A stretch of DNA of 64,000 nt from positions 16,292 to 80,291 of the forward strand of contig CANHDJ010000010.1 in NCBI GenBank assembly GCA_947459425.1, given 5' to 3'. This DNA is from Ignavibacteria bacterium. Lineage in GTDB: Bacteria; Bacteroidota; Ignavibacteria; Kapaibacteriales; UBA4661. This document shows positions 10,055 through 19,578 of the stretch, in pieces. The notes beneath the pieces were generated by a model that worked only from the letters and a program-made list of their open reading frames with translations, did no database searches and was not told where the DNA came from. Each line of letters begins with the position of its first letter. The first letter of the stretch is position 1. The position numbers were made by a program, and so were the translations under genes.

Positions 10055-12175
10055 ATGAAACAATCTGTTCTTCATCGCTTGTGGCATTTGGCGGCTATTC
10101 GCCTGATGCTGGCTACCGTTGCCGCCTTGGGGCTGATCGGTAGGCTCGAAGCACAGGACATTAGCAAAATTGATATTAAGTCGTTGGACGACCTTTCATT
10201 TGACACATTGCTGGACATTGACCTTATGCAGGTTGCGTCGAAAAAGCCCTTGTCGAAGAAAGACGTACCGGGCGTAGTTACGCTTATCAAGCGCGAAGAG
10301 ATTCAAAATTCCGGCGCACGTGATTTGACGGATGTTTTACGTTTGGTGCCAGGAATGGAATTTGGTGGCGACGTGCAGGGCGTGATTGGGATTGGCAATC
10401 GTGGAAATTGGGCAAACGAGGGCAAGGCGTTTGTGATGGTGGATGGGTTGCAGGTGAACGATTTTCTTTTTGCAACCGTACCGATTGCAAACCGCTTTCC
10501 GATAGACAATATTGAACGGATTGAGATTATACGCGGTCCCGGCTCATCGTTTTATGGTGGTTTTGCAGAATTGACCGTTATCAACATCATTACCCGTGCG
10601 CCACAAGACCTCAACGGCATTGCGGTTTCCGGTAATTTTGGGCAGATGCAAAGCGCTTTGGGGCGTATGAACGGTAATCTGAGTTTTGGGAAAAAATTTG
10701 GTAATGTCGCTGTTGGTGTTTCGGCGTTTATCGGACAGGCAAATACCAGTGACCGCACCTACACTGGGTTGGACGGGCTTTCCTTCGCAATGGCGGAGAA
10801 TCATACGGTACTGCCGTTCAATATCAACGCAACTGTGAAGGCGGGCGACTTTCAAGCACGGGTCTTGTACGACCGCTATAACACGACCATGCGCAATGGT
10901 ATCGGTACGACACTTCCGCAGCGCTTCAGCACGAATTTTACCTCGCTCATAGCCGATGCGCGATATGATTGGAAAATTTCAGATAAAATTACGCTCTCGC
11001 CGCGTTTGAATTACACGCGGCAACAGCCTTGGAATCTTGCGGATTCGTCGGCGGTCAATCCGGCTTCACCATTCAACTTTTTGGTGATTGACAAAACCGT
11101 CGAACGGATGTTTGGCAGTTTGGCGATTTCGGCAGATGTATCGAAAAGCCTTTTTTTTACTCTTGGTGCAGAATATTACATTGACAACGGCATGGCATCG
11201 GAGCTTGATCCTGTTTCATCGCTTTGGAGCGATTCGCTGGGCGAAGGAAGTCGGACGGTGCAGTACAATAACTTCGGTGTGTTTTTGCAATCGCTCATTA
11301 CTACCGATATTGTCAATGTGAATGCAGGATTGCGTTTGGATAGACACAGTGCAGTTCCGCTTGCGGTTGTGCCTTGGCTCGGTATAACGCGGACGTTCGG
11401 CAATTTTAACGTTAAGGCGCTTTTTGGACAGAATTTTCGTGCGCCGTCGATTGAAAATATTCGCCTGTACCCGCAAATTAAGCCGGAATTGACGACGGCA
11501 TTGGAAATCGAATTGGGCTATCAGTTGCAGTATAATATGTTCATTTCCGCCAATCTTTTCGATATTTCCATACGCGACGCAATTATTTTCGGCGGTGGTG
11601 GCTATCGCAATTACGAGCGGACGCAGACGCGAGGCGTGGAGTTGGAATATTTTTTCAAAGATGCTTGGGGGAGTATAAACGTCAATTATTCGTTTTATCT
11701 CGCAAGCAACGACGGGCTTTCGGACAGTGTGCGGGCATTGAATCCTTACCGCGTCTGGAGCTATCGCACCGATGCCAGTGGCAAACCAACGCCAACGTTT
11801 GTGAATGATAATGTGTTGCTAGGCTTTGCACCTCATAAAATCACGCTCAATTCGTCGTTCAATCTTTCGCGTTGGGTGGATGGTCTAAGCATTAATCCGT
11901 CGTTCACGTATTTGAGCAGTCGCTTTGCGGTTTCGGAAGTGAAATTGTTTGAAGGCGTTCAGACCGTAAAAGAAACAAAGCCTGTTGCGCTTTTGAATGT
12001 TTTTGTCAACTACAAAAATGCGTTTCAGTTGCAGGGGCTTGATGTTGGCGTTGGTGTTTACGATGCTCTCGGCTCGAATTACGATTTTATTCAGCCCTAT
12101 AACACGGGCAATGCAGTATTACCGGGGGCTTCGCGTGAAATTGTCGTGAAAGCCGCATATCGTCTGCGTTTTTAG
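10055..12175 (+). CDS. TonB-dependent outer-membrane receptor
   Basis: A 706-residue outer-membrane receptor. The chosen ATG at 10055 begins a clean signal peptide (MKQSVLHRLWHL...GRLEAQ); an upstream ATG at 10016 would only add 13 unlikely residues. The plug domain covers about residues 45-170: VPGVVTLIKREEI, NSGARDLTDVLRLVPGME and IERIEIIRGPGSSFYGG are typical plug motifs. The rest is a 22-strand-type beta-barrel ending in the aromatic C-terminus AYRLRF expected for BAM recognition. No carboxypeptidase-like N-terminal domain and no SusD partner are present, so it is not a standard SusC. The substrate is unknown. A YfiR-like gene follows 52 nt downstream, probably co-transcribed; receptor/YfiR-like pairs occur in signalling loci of other bacteria. 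Confidence 0.9.
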   Translation: MKQSVLHRLWHLAAIRLMLATVAALGLIGRLEAQDISKIDIKSLDDLSFDTLLDIDLMQVASKKPLSKKDVPGVVTLIKREEIQNSGARDLTDVLRLVPGMEFGGDVQGVIGIGNRGNWANEGKAFVMVDGLQVNDFLFATVPIANRFPIDNIERIEIIRGPGSSFYGGFAELTVINIITRAPQDLNGIAVSGNFGQMQSALGRMNGNLSFGKKFGNVAVGVSAFIGQANTSDRTYTGLDGLSFAMAENHTVLPFNINATVKAGDFQARVLYDRYNTTMRNGIGTTLPQRFSTNFTSLIADARYDWKISDKITLSPRLNYTRQQPWNLADSSAVNPASPFNFLVIDKTVERMFGSLAISADVSKSLFFTLGAEYYIDNGMASELDPVSSLWSDSLGEGSRTVQYNNFGVFLQSLITTDIVNVNAGLRLDRHSAVPLAVVPWLGITRTFGNFNVKALFGQNFRAPSIENIRLYPQIKPELTTALEIELGYQLQYNMFISANLFDISIRDAIIFGGGGYRNYERTQTRGVELEYFFKDAWGSINVNYSFYLASNDGLSDSVRALNPYRVWSYRTDASGKPTPTFVNDNVLLGFAPHKITLNSSFNLSRWVDGLSINPSFTYLSSRFAVSEVKLFEGVQTVKETKPVALLNVFVNYKNAFQLQGLDVGVGVYDALGSNYDFIQPYNTGNAVLPGASREIVVKAAYRLRF

Positions 12176-12227
12176 TCATTGCCAGAAGGATGTTGTGATT
12201 ATGTATCAACACTTTTTACGAATCATT

Positions 12228-12764
12228 ATGAAGACCAGAACCTTCGTTGGTTTATCATTTGTACTCCCGTTATTTGTTGCGCTCAGTATCCTTTTCGGGA
12301 GCGCACCACCACTAGCGGCTCAAGAAATTCCTGTGCCGGTGAATCTTCATGTGGTCTTGCTGAAAAAAGTTTTTTCCTTGAGTAAAACTCTTCAGGGTAA
12401 GCAAATCAAGGTGGTGATTGTCTTTACGGATGCTTCTTCGGTTGTAAAAGATGAGGCTCTCAACGGCTTTCTCGCCATTGGTATTCAGGCTTCGGCGTGT
12501 AAAATGCCGCAACTGGCACGGGAAGCAAGCGACGCGGACGTGATTTATATCGCTCCCGGCGCTTTAGCGGCACAGAAATTCTGCGAAGACAAAGGGATTC
12601 TTTCTGTGACGGGGATGCCTTCGGTGGTGGAAAGTGGCGGCGCAACAGTGGCAATCGGTATTGAAGCGGGCAAACCCAAAGTATTTATCCACCTGACCCG
12701 CACAAAATCAGAGAAACAAGAATTTTCGTCGGATTTGTTCAAAGTGGCGAGAATATTTCGATAA
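12228..12764 (+). CDS. YfiR-like (DUF4154) periplasmic protein
   Basis: A 178-residue exported protein. The ATG at 12228 starts a good signal peptide (MKTRTFVGLSFVLPLFVALS...PLAAQ); earlier GTG/ATG codons at 12195 and 12201 are alternatives. The mature part has the YfiR/DUF4154 pattern: a short alpha/beta fold, SADVIYIAPG-like central strand (DADVIYIAPGAL), GILSVTGMPS, a GG-containing strand and the C-terminal FSSDLFKVARIF helix. In Pseudomonas YfiR restrains a membrane diguanylate cyclase; here no cyclase lies nearby and the partner is unknown. It follows the TonB receptor on the same strand. The family call rests on pattern recognition. Confidence 0.7.
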   Translation: MKTRTFVGLSFVLPLFVALSILFGSAPPLAAQEIPVPVNLHVVLLKKVFSLSKTLQGKQIKVVIVFTDASSVVKDEALNGFLAIGIQASACKMPQLAREASDADVIYIAPGALAAQKFCEDKGILSVTGMPSVVESGGATVAIGIEAGKPKVFIHLTRTKSEKQEFSSDLFKVARIFR

Positions 12765-12774
12765 ATTTTTATCG

Positions 12775-12825
12775 AAAAACCCGTTTGGGCGGCAGTGCCA
12801 TTGCGCTGCACAGCCGCCGAACGGG
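12775..12825 (-). terminator. Rho-independent terminator of the DUF2339 gene
   Basis: The inverted repeat at 12780-12793 and 12813-12825 pairs over 13 bp with one bulged base. Read on the minus strand it is followed by five T residues (A run at 12775-12779), 20 nt after the stop of the gene ending at 12845. It sits between convergent genes and may also help stop the plus-strand receptor/YfiR transcript. Confidence 0.75.
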
Positions 12826-12844
12826 AAGACCTGTGTAGTTTTTT

Positions 12845-15244
12845 CTAGGCTACATCCTCCAAAAGGCGGTCTTTGAAGCGCTGATACAAGTACGAAACCA
12901 GCAACAGCACTATGCCCAGCCCTATAAACGACGCAATCCGATACGGCGTTGTGAGAAAGGACAAATCGTATAAAAAGATTTTCAAGACCGCAATGCCCGC
13001 CAGACCGAGTGCCACCAAACGCAATTCCTTCAAACGCCGCACAAACCCGCCAATCATCATCATTGCCGCATAGATGAGCCAAACACTCGAAATTGCAAGT
13101 TGTTTGGCATTTTCGAGTGCAAGAATATTTCCGCGTACGGTTGCATTTTGCTGAACAGCCTCAGGCAGCGCGTAAATGCGCATTATCTGGCTGTGAAAGA
13201 AGTCCGATGCCTCACCTGTCTGTACGGTAAAAAGTAGGAGAAGTGCGCTTGCACCAAGCACAGGGCGAATATAGGGTGCAAAAGCTGGGGAAATCGCACT
13301 GGTCGTAGCGCTGGCGGCATTAGTATCGAAAATTTTCCATAGTGCAAAAACTGCTCCAAGACCCGTTGCCAACAGCGCTACGCGAATATTCAGCAATAAT
13401 GACCATTCTACTGCCGGTTCATAGACAAATCCCGCCAAGACAGCAGTCGCCACGAGGAAAGCAGTGATAATCATTGCCATCCACGTTACTTCCCGCCACG
13501 CATAGCGCCGCGCCACCCCTGCCAAGCACACAGCAAGGACAAAATAGACAATACCAATCACTGAGCCATACCAATAGTCCGTGTGAAGAATATGCCGTTG
13601 CTCATTCCATTGGTAGAATTGGCTGATTTCATACACAACCAATTTTCCCAGCGCAACGACCCAGAAAGCGTGGAAAATGTTGATGCCGCGTGTAAATTTC
13701 CCAATAATACCGCCGTGTTCAAGCCGCGTATTGATGATTGCTACAACGAGAAACGCCAGTATCACCACAAGGTGCATTGCCGCAGGAAGGCTCGTGAAGC
13801 CATTGTTGTCGGTACTGCCTTCGTATCGAGTGAAAAATGTTCCGAAGGTAATAATGCTCAAAGCTGTCGCGGCAATAGTGACAAACGGGCGTTTCCAATG
13901 CACACCCGCCCAGAAAATTGCCGCAAATTCTACCGACCACGCAATGACCGTCCATTCATCATCAAACTGTTGTGCTGTTGCAACGGCGAGTTGAATAATT
14001 GCCGTGAGAGTATAGCGCATGAAGGCGAAGCGATGTTCCGGCTGCCGCACTCGTACAAGTTGAGAGGCGGCAAAATATGCCAATCCATAGCCAAGCGTCC
14101 AAAACGGCATCCAACTTTGGTGCGCATCGTAAATCAGGGCAAAAAAAGCCGCGTAGGAAATACTCGAATTGAGCAGCGAATCAATGCGCCGCCAAGGAGC
14201 ATCATTTGCAGAGCGCCCGCTTGTGGCGCGGTACAAATCCACCACAAAAAACATTGCCCAAAACAGCACCGCAAAGCCCAGCGTCATTGAAAAATGCTCC
14301 AGTGTTGTGTACGCATTCAAATACCAAGCACCACACACGCTATACGTTGCCAAAAAACTCAAGGGCTTGAGGACAAACCAATCGTCGCGGCGCAAGACGA
14401 GCGCCAACATTCCAAGCGACAGCACCGTCAAATAGCTCATCAAACCAAACGGGTTTGGTTGTTCGCTGTGAATAAGGAGGGGCGTGAGATAGCCCCCAAA
14501 CCATGCCAGAAGCGCGATAGCAAGAGCATTGTACCGCAACGCCAGCACAAAACTGATGACCGTAACGCCAATCATGCCCGCAAATCCTTGAAGCGGCGGC
14601 ATGAGGTGATAAAAATTCACCGCCGCATAAACTGATACATACAGCGCTCCAATGCCAGCACCTGTCAAACCTTGCGCAAAAACAGGAAGTTTCTTCCGGT
14701 GCAGACGCTCCGCACCGGCTATCAAGCCAATACCAACAAATACACCCAGCAATACCCGAAGCGGTTCGCTAATGAGATCATTATCAAACGCATATTTCAA
14801 GAAAAAGCCAATGCCAATAACGATTGCCGCCGCGCCAATCCTATTGAACAAACGCCCACCGATGAGCGTTTCCCATTCGAGATTGGTTTTGGGTTTTGGT
14901 GTACTGGTGCTTGGTGCAGTAGTCGTTGGTGCTTCTTGCGTTTGCTTGGGGGGCGCATCGGTGTTCGCTTCTGTTCGGATTGGCTCTTCGTGGGGAATCT
15001 CTTTTTTGAGTGTTTCGAGGTCAATGAGTGTGGCGAGTTGATGTGGCGCAATCGTCGCAGAAGCCGCTTGGGAGGAGGCTTGCGGGGATGACGGCGCAAG
15101 CGTGCGCTCTAGCGTAGCGAGGCGATTGCGCATTGTCAGCATTTCACGCTCCAACCGATTTGTTTTTCGGATGGTAGCAATAAGCGCCCAAAATGGCGCA
15201 ATCACAAGCCCCAGGCCGCAGAGGACGTAAAAAAGTTCTTCCAT
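12845..15244 (-). CDS. DUF2339 multi-pass membrane protein
   Basis: A 799-residue protein. The ATG at 15244 (MEELFYVLCGLGLVIAPF) starts a hydrophobic segment; the frame extends 20 residues further upstream but with no membrane character. A first helix is followed by a coiled-coil/low-complexity stretch (RLEREMLTMRNRLATLERTL, then Ala/Pro/Thr-rich to about residue 125), then the DUF2339 signature WETLIGGRLFNRIGAAAIVIG and roughly 20 hydrophobic helices to the C-terminus. DUF2339 proteins are common membrane proteins without an established function. It is transcribed divergently from the DUF6702 gene. A terminator lies directly downstream. Confidence 0.8.
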   Translation of the reverse strand: MEELFYVLCGLGLVIAPFWALIATIRKTNRLEREMLTMRNRLATLERTLAPSSPQASSQAASATIAPHQLATLIDLETLKKEIPHEEPIRTEANTDAPPKQTQEAPTTTAPSTSTPKPKTNLEWETLIGGRLFNRIGAAAIVIGIGFFLKYAFDNDLISEPLRVLLGVFVGIGLIAGAERLHRKKLPVFAQGLTGAGIGALYVSVYAAVNFYHLMPPLQGFAGMIGVTVISFVLALRYNALAIALLAWFGGYLTPLLIHSEQPNPFGLMSYLTVLSLGMLALVLRRDDWFVLKPLSFLATYSVCGAWYLNAYTTLEHFSMTLGFAVLFWAMFFVVDLYRATSGRSANDAPWRRIDSLLNSSISYAAFFALIYDAHQSWMPFWTLGYGLAYFAASQLVRVRQPEHRFAFMRYTLTAIIQLAVATAQQFDDEWTVIAWSVEFAAIFWAGVHWKRPFVTIAATALSIITFGTFFTRYEGSTDNNGFTSLPAAMHLVVILAFLVVAIINTRLEHGGIIGKFTRGINIFHAFWVVALGKLVVYEISQFYQWNEQRHILHTDYWYGSVIGIVYFVLAVCLAGVARRYAWREVTWMAMIITAFLVATAVLAGFVYEPAVEWSLLLNIRVALLATGLGAVFALWKIFDTNAASATTSAISPAFAPYIRPVLGASALLLLFTVQTGEASDFFHSQIMRIYALPEAVQQNATVRGNILALENAKQLAISSVWLIYAAMMMIGGFVRRLKELRLVALGLAGIAVLKIFLYDLSFLTTPYRIASFIGLGIVLLLVSYLYQRFKDRLLEDVA

Positions 15245-15446
15245 AATCGCTGTGAAAAAAGTGGAGGTGTTGGGCGTGTTTTCGAGGCAAAAGCGAGAAG
15301 ACATAATGCCATTAAGATACGCAAAATGAAGTGAAATGAGAGAGTATTTTTGAGTGGTATACAGGTGCGGAAAGTTTTGTTGGGCGTGGCGGATATTTTT
15401 TGTTTATTGTGGGGAGTTATCCTTGTCTCATTCTCACTTGTCATTT

Positions 15447-15971
15447 ATGAACACTCAGTCTTTGCGCCATTTCTTGCTCGTTATGTGTTTGCTCTGGGGA
15501 AGCGCAAGCAGTGGTCTTTTTGCGCGGCATCCTATTCACGCCAGCATTACGACGGTTGATTTGAATGCCAAAACCCGCTCGTTGGAAATTTCTTGCAAAA
15601 TTTTTGCCGACGACCTCGAAGAAGCTATTCGCAAATCAACGGGAGTACAGCTTTATATCGGCTCTGCAAAAGAAAACAAAACCCAAACAGCAACAAAAAT
15701 CGAAGAATATCTCCGCAATCATTTTCGCATCGAAGCCGACGGGAAACCGCTTCCGCGCTGGACGTTTGTTGGACGCGAACTGGAAGGCGATGCCGTATGG
15801 TGCTATCTCGAAGTGCCGAATGTCCCTGCACTCAAGCGCCTTTTGCTCTCCAACACGGTTTTAACGGATGTTCACGATGACCAAACCAATTTGGTCAACG
15901 TAACCATCAACGGACAGAGACGCAGTGCGGTCTTGCGAAAAACAAAGGTTGCCGAGACATTGGAATTTTAA
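15447..15971 (+). CDS. DUF6702 family exported protein
   Basis: A 174-residue protein. The ATG at 15447 gives a signal peptide (MNTQSLRHFLLVMCLLWGSASS) that fits better than the longer frame starting at 15354. The mature N-terminus HPIHASITTVDLN, then LEISCKIFADDLEEAI, the central HFRIEADGKPLP and the strand WCYLEVPNV match the DUF6702 pattern of Bacteroidota. No catalytic motif is visible; its function is unknown. In other genomes such genes sit near M1 peptidases, but none is adjacent here. It is followed 100 nt later by the NDH-2 gene on the same strand. Confidence 0.65.
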   Translation: MNTQSLRHFLLVMCLLWGSASSGLFARHPIHASITTVDLNAKTRSLEISCKIFADDLEEAIRKSTGVQLYIGSAKENKTQTATKIEEYLRNHFRIEADGKPLPRWTFVGRELEGDAVWCYLEVPNVPALKRLLLSNTVLTDVHDDQTNLVNVTINGQRRSAVLRKTKVAETLEF

Positions 15972-16071
15972 GAATTTTTCTACGCGAAATGTCACAAACT
16001 GGCAGTGAACCCGTCTTGATAGCGCAACGACTATTCCAATCATTCTTGTTTACTTTGCTCAAAAAAACGTT

Positions 16072-17376
16072 ATGAATATCCCTAAGACAGATAAACCCCG
16101 CGTCGTCATTGTCGGTGGCGGCTTTGGCGGCATACAGCTTGCGCGATTGCTTGCAAAAGCGCCTGTGCAGGTTGTTCTTTTCGACCGCAATAATTACCAC
16201 ACCTTCCAGCCTTTGCTGTATCAGGTCTCCACCGCAGGTTTGGAGCCGGATTCTATCGCTTTCCCCCTGCGAAAAGTCTTCAAAAAACAAAGCAATATGT
16301 TTTTTCGCTGGGGCAACGTCGATCGCATTATTCCCGAAAAAAACATCATTGAAACCAGTATTGGCGAGCTTGAGTACGATTATTTGGTGGTGGCAAGCGG
16401 CAGCACGACAAATTTTTTCGGCATGAAAAGCGTTGCCGACAATGCGATGCCGATGAAAAGCGTTTCCGAAGCGCTCAATCTCCGCAGCACGATTTTACAG
16501 GCATTCGAGGAAGCTACGTTGACCGACGACACCAAAGAACGCCAAGAGTTGATGACGTTTGTCGTCGTGGGCGGCGGTCCGACGGGCGTAGAGACCGCAG
16601 GCGCTCTGGCAGAACTCAAAAAACACGTTCTTCAGCACGATTTTCCCGAACTGGATTTGCGCTTGATGCGGATTTATCTGCTTGAAGCCACGCCGCGCTT
16701 GCTGAACGGAATGTCGGACATTGCGGGCGAAAAAGCGGTGAAATTTTTGCAAGAAATGGGTGTAAATGTGCTGTTGGGCGCTGCCGTCAAGGACTACGAC
16801 GGCGCAACGATTCACCTCCAAGACGGCTCGGCAATTGCTTCCAAGACGCTGATATGGGCGGCGGGCGTTGTCGGCGAAATGCCGCCGGGATTGGACAAAG
16901 GCTTGATTCAGCGTGGAAATCGTATCAAAGTGGATGTTTACAACCGCGCCGAAGGACAAACGAATATTTTCGCCATTGGCGACGTTGCATCTATGCCCGG
17001 CACGGATGAACGCTTTCCGAATGGGCATCCGATGGTTGCGCCCGTTGCGATGCAACAAGGGCAGTTATTGGCACGAAACCTGCCAAAACTGCTTGCGGGA
17101 CAAGATTTAGAGCCATTTCGCTATTTTGACAAAGGCTCTATGGCAACCGTCGGGCGGAACAAAGCCGTTGTGGATATTCACAAAGTTCGCTTTCAAGGCT
17201 GGTTGGCGTGGGTGGCGTGGTTAGGGTTGCATTTGCTGATGCTCGTTGGCTTCCGCAACAAACTGATTGTGACGATGAACTGGATTTGGAATTATCTGAG
17301 CTATGACCGAGGAACGCGGCTGATTGTGCGCCCATTCAAGAAAAAAATACCGTCGTCCGAAGCGGAAAGCGTGTAG
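16072..17376 (+). CDS. ndh: Type II NADH dehydrogenase (NDH-2)
   Basis: A 434-residue membrane-associated flavoprotein that passes electrons from NADH to quinone without proton pumping. The FAD-binding Rossmann motif VVIVGGGFGGIQLARLL is at residues ~10-26, the NAD-binding motif FVVVGGGPTGVETAGALAE at about 163-181, and the second FAD motif IFAIGDVA at about 301. The C-terminal ~90 residues carry a hydrophobic segment (WLAWVAWLGLHLLMLVGF) that would fix it to the inner membrane. The FQPLLYQVSTAGLEP segment near the N-terminus is typical of the family. A strong terminator follows. The window also holds nuoD, so the organism probably has both NADH dehydrogenase types. Confidence 0.95.
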   Translation: MNIPKTDKPRVVIVGGGFGGIQLARLLAKAPVQVVLFDRNNYHTFQPLLYQVSTAGLEPDSIAFPLRKVFKKQSNMFFRWGNVDRIIPEKNIIETSIGELEYDYLVVASGSTTNFFGMKSVADNAMPMKSVSEALNLRSTILQAFEEATLTDDTKERQELMTFVVVGGGPTGVETAGALAELKKHVLQHDFPELDLRLMRIYLLEATPRLLNGMSDIAGEKAVKFLQEMGVNVLLGAAVKDYDGATIHLQDGSAIASKTLIWAAGVVGEMPPGLDKGLIQRGNRIKVDVYNRAEGQTNIFAIGDVASMPGTDERFPNGHPMVAPVAMQQGQLLARNLPKLLAGQDLEPFRYFDKGSMATVGRNKAVVDIHKVRFQGWLAWVAWLGLHLLMLVGFRNKLIVTMNWIWNYLSYDRGTRLIVRPFKKKIPSSEAESV

Positions 17377-17401
17377 AAACCGCAGAAATTCTTATCTTTG
17401 T

Positions 17402-17435
17402 AAGCGAGAGTACGCAAGCGTATTCTCGCTTTTTT
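17402..17435 (+). terminator. Rho-independent terminator after ndh
   Basis: AAGCGAGA-G-TACG pairs with CGTA-T-TCTCGCTT (13 bp including one G-U) around a caag tetraloop, followed by four further T residues. It starts 25 nt after the ndh stop. Confidence 0.85.
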
Positions 17436-17521
17436 GTTGATTTTTGCTGCTCGTCATCTCCCCCAGCGATTACACTTTTCTCTCATGCACTTTTTTTTCA
17501 TTCTATCACGCTTCTACGACC

Positions 17522-18799
17522 ATGACCATAGCACTTCTGACCATCGGCGACGAAATCTGTATCGGGCAAATTGTCAATACCAATGCCGCATGGATGGCGC
17601 AAGCCTGCGCACGCGAAGGTTGGCGCGTTGTTGCACATTCGGTGGTGGGAGACGAACTCACACAAATCATTGATGAATTTCGCCGTCTGCTTGGCGTTGC
17701 GGATGCTGTTCTGATAACGGGTGGCTTGGGACCAACCCACGACGACCGTACCAAAACTGCACTTGTGGAGTTTTTGAATGATACGCTTGTGCATCATGCG
17801 CCGACGTTGGAGCATTTGCGCGAACTCTTTCGTGTGCGGGGGCGAGAAATCACCGAGCGCAACGCAGCACAGGCAATGCTTCCGAGCAAATGTGATGTTT
17901 TGCGCAATGACAAAGGCACGGCAGCCGGAATGTGGTTCACGCTGAAAGCCGCATCGGAACTGAATCCGTCGGAGCGCGATAAAATCATGGTTTCTATGCC
18001 GGGCGTACCATACGAAATGAAGCACCTCATGGAAGACCGCGTTATTCCTCGTTTGCGCGAACTTTCGGCAAACGACCCCGTTATGCGCTATACCACGCTG
18101 TTGACCACAGGCATTGCGGAATCAACGCTGGCAGACCTTATTGGCGATGTTGAGGAAATACTTGAAGGACAGGAGCTTGCGTTTTTACCATCGTCATCGG
18201 GCGTGAAATTGCGCATTACCGTTACGGAAAAAACCCGTGCAAGTGCCGATGAAATCTTGCTGCGTATTGAGGAGCGGATTCGCAAACGTGCGAATCGGTT
18301 TATTTATGGTAAGGATAACGATAGCTACGAAGCACTCGTCGGGCAGCTTCTCGCGGAGCGCGGTTTGACGGTGGCGGTTGCGGAAAGCTGCACCGGTGGT
18401 TTATTGGGTGTGGCTCTGACGGCAAATGCGGGTTCGTCGGCGTATTTTCTGGGCGGAGTGCAGTGTTACAGCAACGAGTCAAAAATTCAGCACTGTGGCA
18501 TACAAGCCGAAACATTGCGACAACACGGTGCTGTCAGCGAAGAAACCGCACGGGAACTGGCTTTAGGCATTCGTGAGCGATTTGGCAGTGATATTGGCAT
18601 TGCCATTACGGGCATAGCAGGACCAAACGGCGGTACGCCTGAAAAGCCTGTGGGGACTATATGGGTTGCTTTTTCTGATAAGAATGGCGCGGTTGATGTG
18701 CAGAAATACTCCGTCGGCACTGACCGCACGGTGAATCGGGAACGCGCCGTTGCAGCCGCATTGCAAGTGTTGTACAAGAATGTTTCCAGTTCAAAGTGA
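17522..18799 (+). CDS. cinA: CinA family nicotinamide-nucleotide amidohydrolase
   Basis: A 425-residue two-domain protein. The ATG at 17522 opens MTIALLTIGDEICIGQ, the standard CinA N-terminus; the frame extends 26 residues upstream without family resemblance. The N-terminal domain is molybdopterin-binding-like (TGGLGPTHDDRTK near residue 65) and in homologues acts as an ADP-ribose pyrophosphatase. The C-terminal CinA domain carries AESCTGGLLG and ITGIAGPNGGTPEKPVGTIW, typical of the NMN deamidase that recycles pyridine nucleotides. Length and domain order are normal. The gene sits alone between the ndh terminator and the rplU promoter. Confidence 0.93.
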   Translation: MTIALLTIGDEICIGQIVNTNAAWMAQACAREGWRVVAHSVVGDELTQIIDEFRRLLGVADAVLITGGLGPTHDDRTKTALVEFLNDTLVHHAPTLEHLRELFRVRGREITERNAAQAMLPSKCDVLRNDKGTAAGMWFTLKAASELNPSERDKIMVSMPGVPYEMKHLMEDRVIPRLRELSANDPVMRYTTLLTTGIAESTLADLIGDVEEILEGQELAFLPSSSGVKLRITVTEKTRASADEILLRIEERIRKRANRFIYGKDNDSYEALVGQLLAERGLTVAVAESCTGGLLGVALTANAGSSAYFLGGVQCYSNESKIQHCGIQAETLRQHGAVSEETARELALGIRERFGSDIGIAITGIAGPNGGTPEKPVGTIWVAFSDKNGAVDVQKYSVGTDRTVNRERAVAAALQVLYKNVSSSK

Positions 18800-18838
18800 A
18801 GTAAAACAGAATGTTCTTACGTAAGGTCTCAGAAATTT

Positions 18839-18870
18839 TTTGGTAGAAAAGAAGAAAAGTGCTATGTTTG
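18839..18870 (+). promoter_or_regulatory. Bacteroidota-type promoter of rplU-rpmA
   Basis: TTTG at 18839-18842, a 20-nt spacer, then TATGTTTG at 18863-18870 match the -33 TTTG and -7 TAnnTTTG boxes of Bacteroidota housekeeping promoters. Transcription would start near 18876, leaving a leader of about 75 nt. Confidence 0.7.
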
Positions 18871-18875
18871 TTGTT

Positions 18876-18899
18876 CTGTACGCAAAAAGAACCGTACAG
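18876..18899 (+). promoter_or_regulatory. 5' hairpin in the rplU leader
   Basis: CTGTACG and CGTACAG form a perfect 7-bp stem at what the promoter predicts is the very 5' end of the rplU mRNA. Such a hairpin could protect the transcript or be a target for L21 feedback; both are inference. Confidence 0.4.
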
Positions 18900-18951
18900 T
18901 ATTACAAAAGACGTAAACTCAAGTATTTTCTCACTTTAACGTACTTATATC

Positions 18952-19263
18952 ATGTTTGCTGTTGTAGAAATCGCGGGCTTCCAATACCGCGTACAGCCGT
19001 CGGATACGCTGACTGTACCGAAAATGGATGCAGAAGTAGGCTCCAGCATTTCTCTGACGAATATTCTTGCTGCCGGAGAAGGCTCGAACGTGCGCATTGG
19101 CGCACCGACATTGAGCGGTTCGGTTGCGGCAACGGTGTTGTCGCACGGAAGAGCAGAAAAAGTGGTGATTTTTCACAAAAAACGCCGCAAAGGATATCGG
19201 AAAAGAAATGGTCATCGTCAGCATTTTACGCAAATTCAAATCGGCGCTATTGCCGTTGCGTAA
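18952..19263 (+). CDS. rplU: 50S ribosomal protein L21
   Basis: A 103-residue protein of normal L21 length. It begins MFAVVEIAGFQYRVQPSDT, has the central KMDAEVGSSISLTNIL and ends with the basic RNA-binding tail KVVIFHKKRRKGYRKRNGHRQ typical of L21. It binds 23S rRNA in the large subunit. It is followed 54 nt later by rpmA, the usual partner, and preceded by a well-formed promoter and leader hairpin. The obg gene that often follows rpmA is absent here. Confidence 0.97.
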   Translation: MFAVVEIAGFQYRVQPSDTLTVPKMDAEVGSSISLTNILAAGEGSNVRIGAPTLSGSVAATVLSHGRAEKVVIFHKKRRKGYRKRNGHRQHFTQIQIGAIAVA

Positions 19264-19317
19264 ATCTCTTATCCTCTTGTCAAATTTCGATTTACCACCT
19301 GAAAGGAACATACGGTC

Positions 19318-19578
19318 ATGGCTCACAAAAAAGGTGCCGGCTCTACAAAAAACGGACGCGACTCCAATGCCCAGCGTTTGGGTGTGAAGAAATTCGGCGG
19401 GCAGTCCGTTATTGCCGGTAATATTATCATCCGCCAAAATGGAACGGCTACGCATCCGGGCTTGAACGTCGGCGTTGGCAAAGACTACACGCTCTTTGCT
19501 CTCTCGGACGGCTTTGTTCAATTCACCCGCAAGCGTGACGGCAAGCGTGTCGTCTCGGTTGTAGCGGAAGCATCATAA
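19318..19578 (+). CDS. rpmA: 50S ribosomal protein L27
   Basis: An 86-residue protein. The N-terminus [20 protein letters not shown] is the classic L27 tail that reaches toward the peptidyl-transferase centre; it starts directly, without the cleavable extension found in Firmicutes. LGVKKFGGQ and [12 protein letters not shown] follow as expected. A moderate ribosome site (aaagga) precedes the ATG. The last 22 codons and stop are repeated downstream as part of a 111-bp tandem duplication; the duplicate lies after the stop and is not translated as part of L27. Confidence 0.97.
   Translation: MAHKKGAGSTKNGRDSNAQRLGVKKFGGQSVIAGNIIIRQNGTATHPGLNVGVGKDYTLFALSDGFVQFTRKRDGKRVVSVVAEAS

Noticed and set aside
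13583..14290. 235-codon plus-strand frame inside the DUF2339 gene
   Set aside because: Shadow frame, rich in Cys/Arg/His, opposite a well-supported membrane protein.
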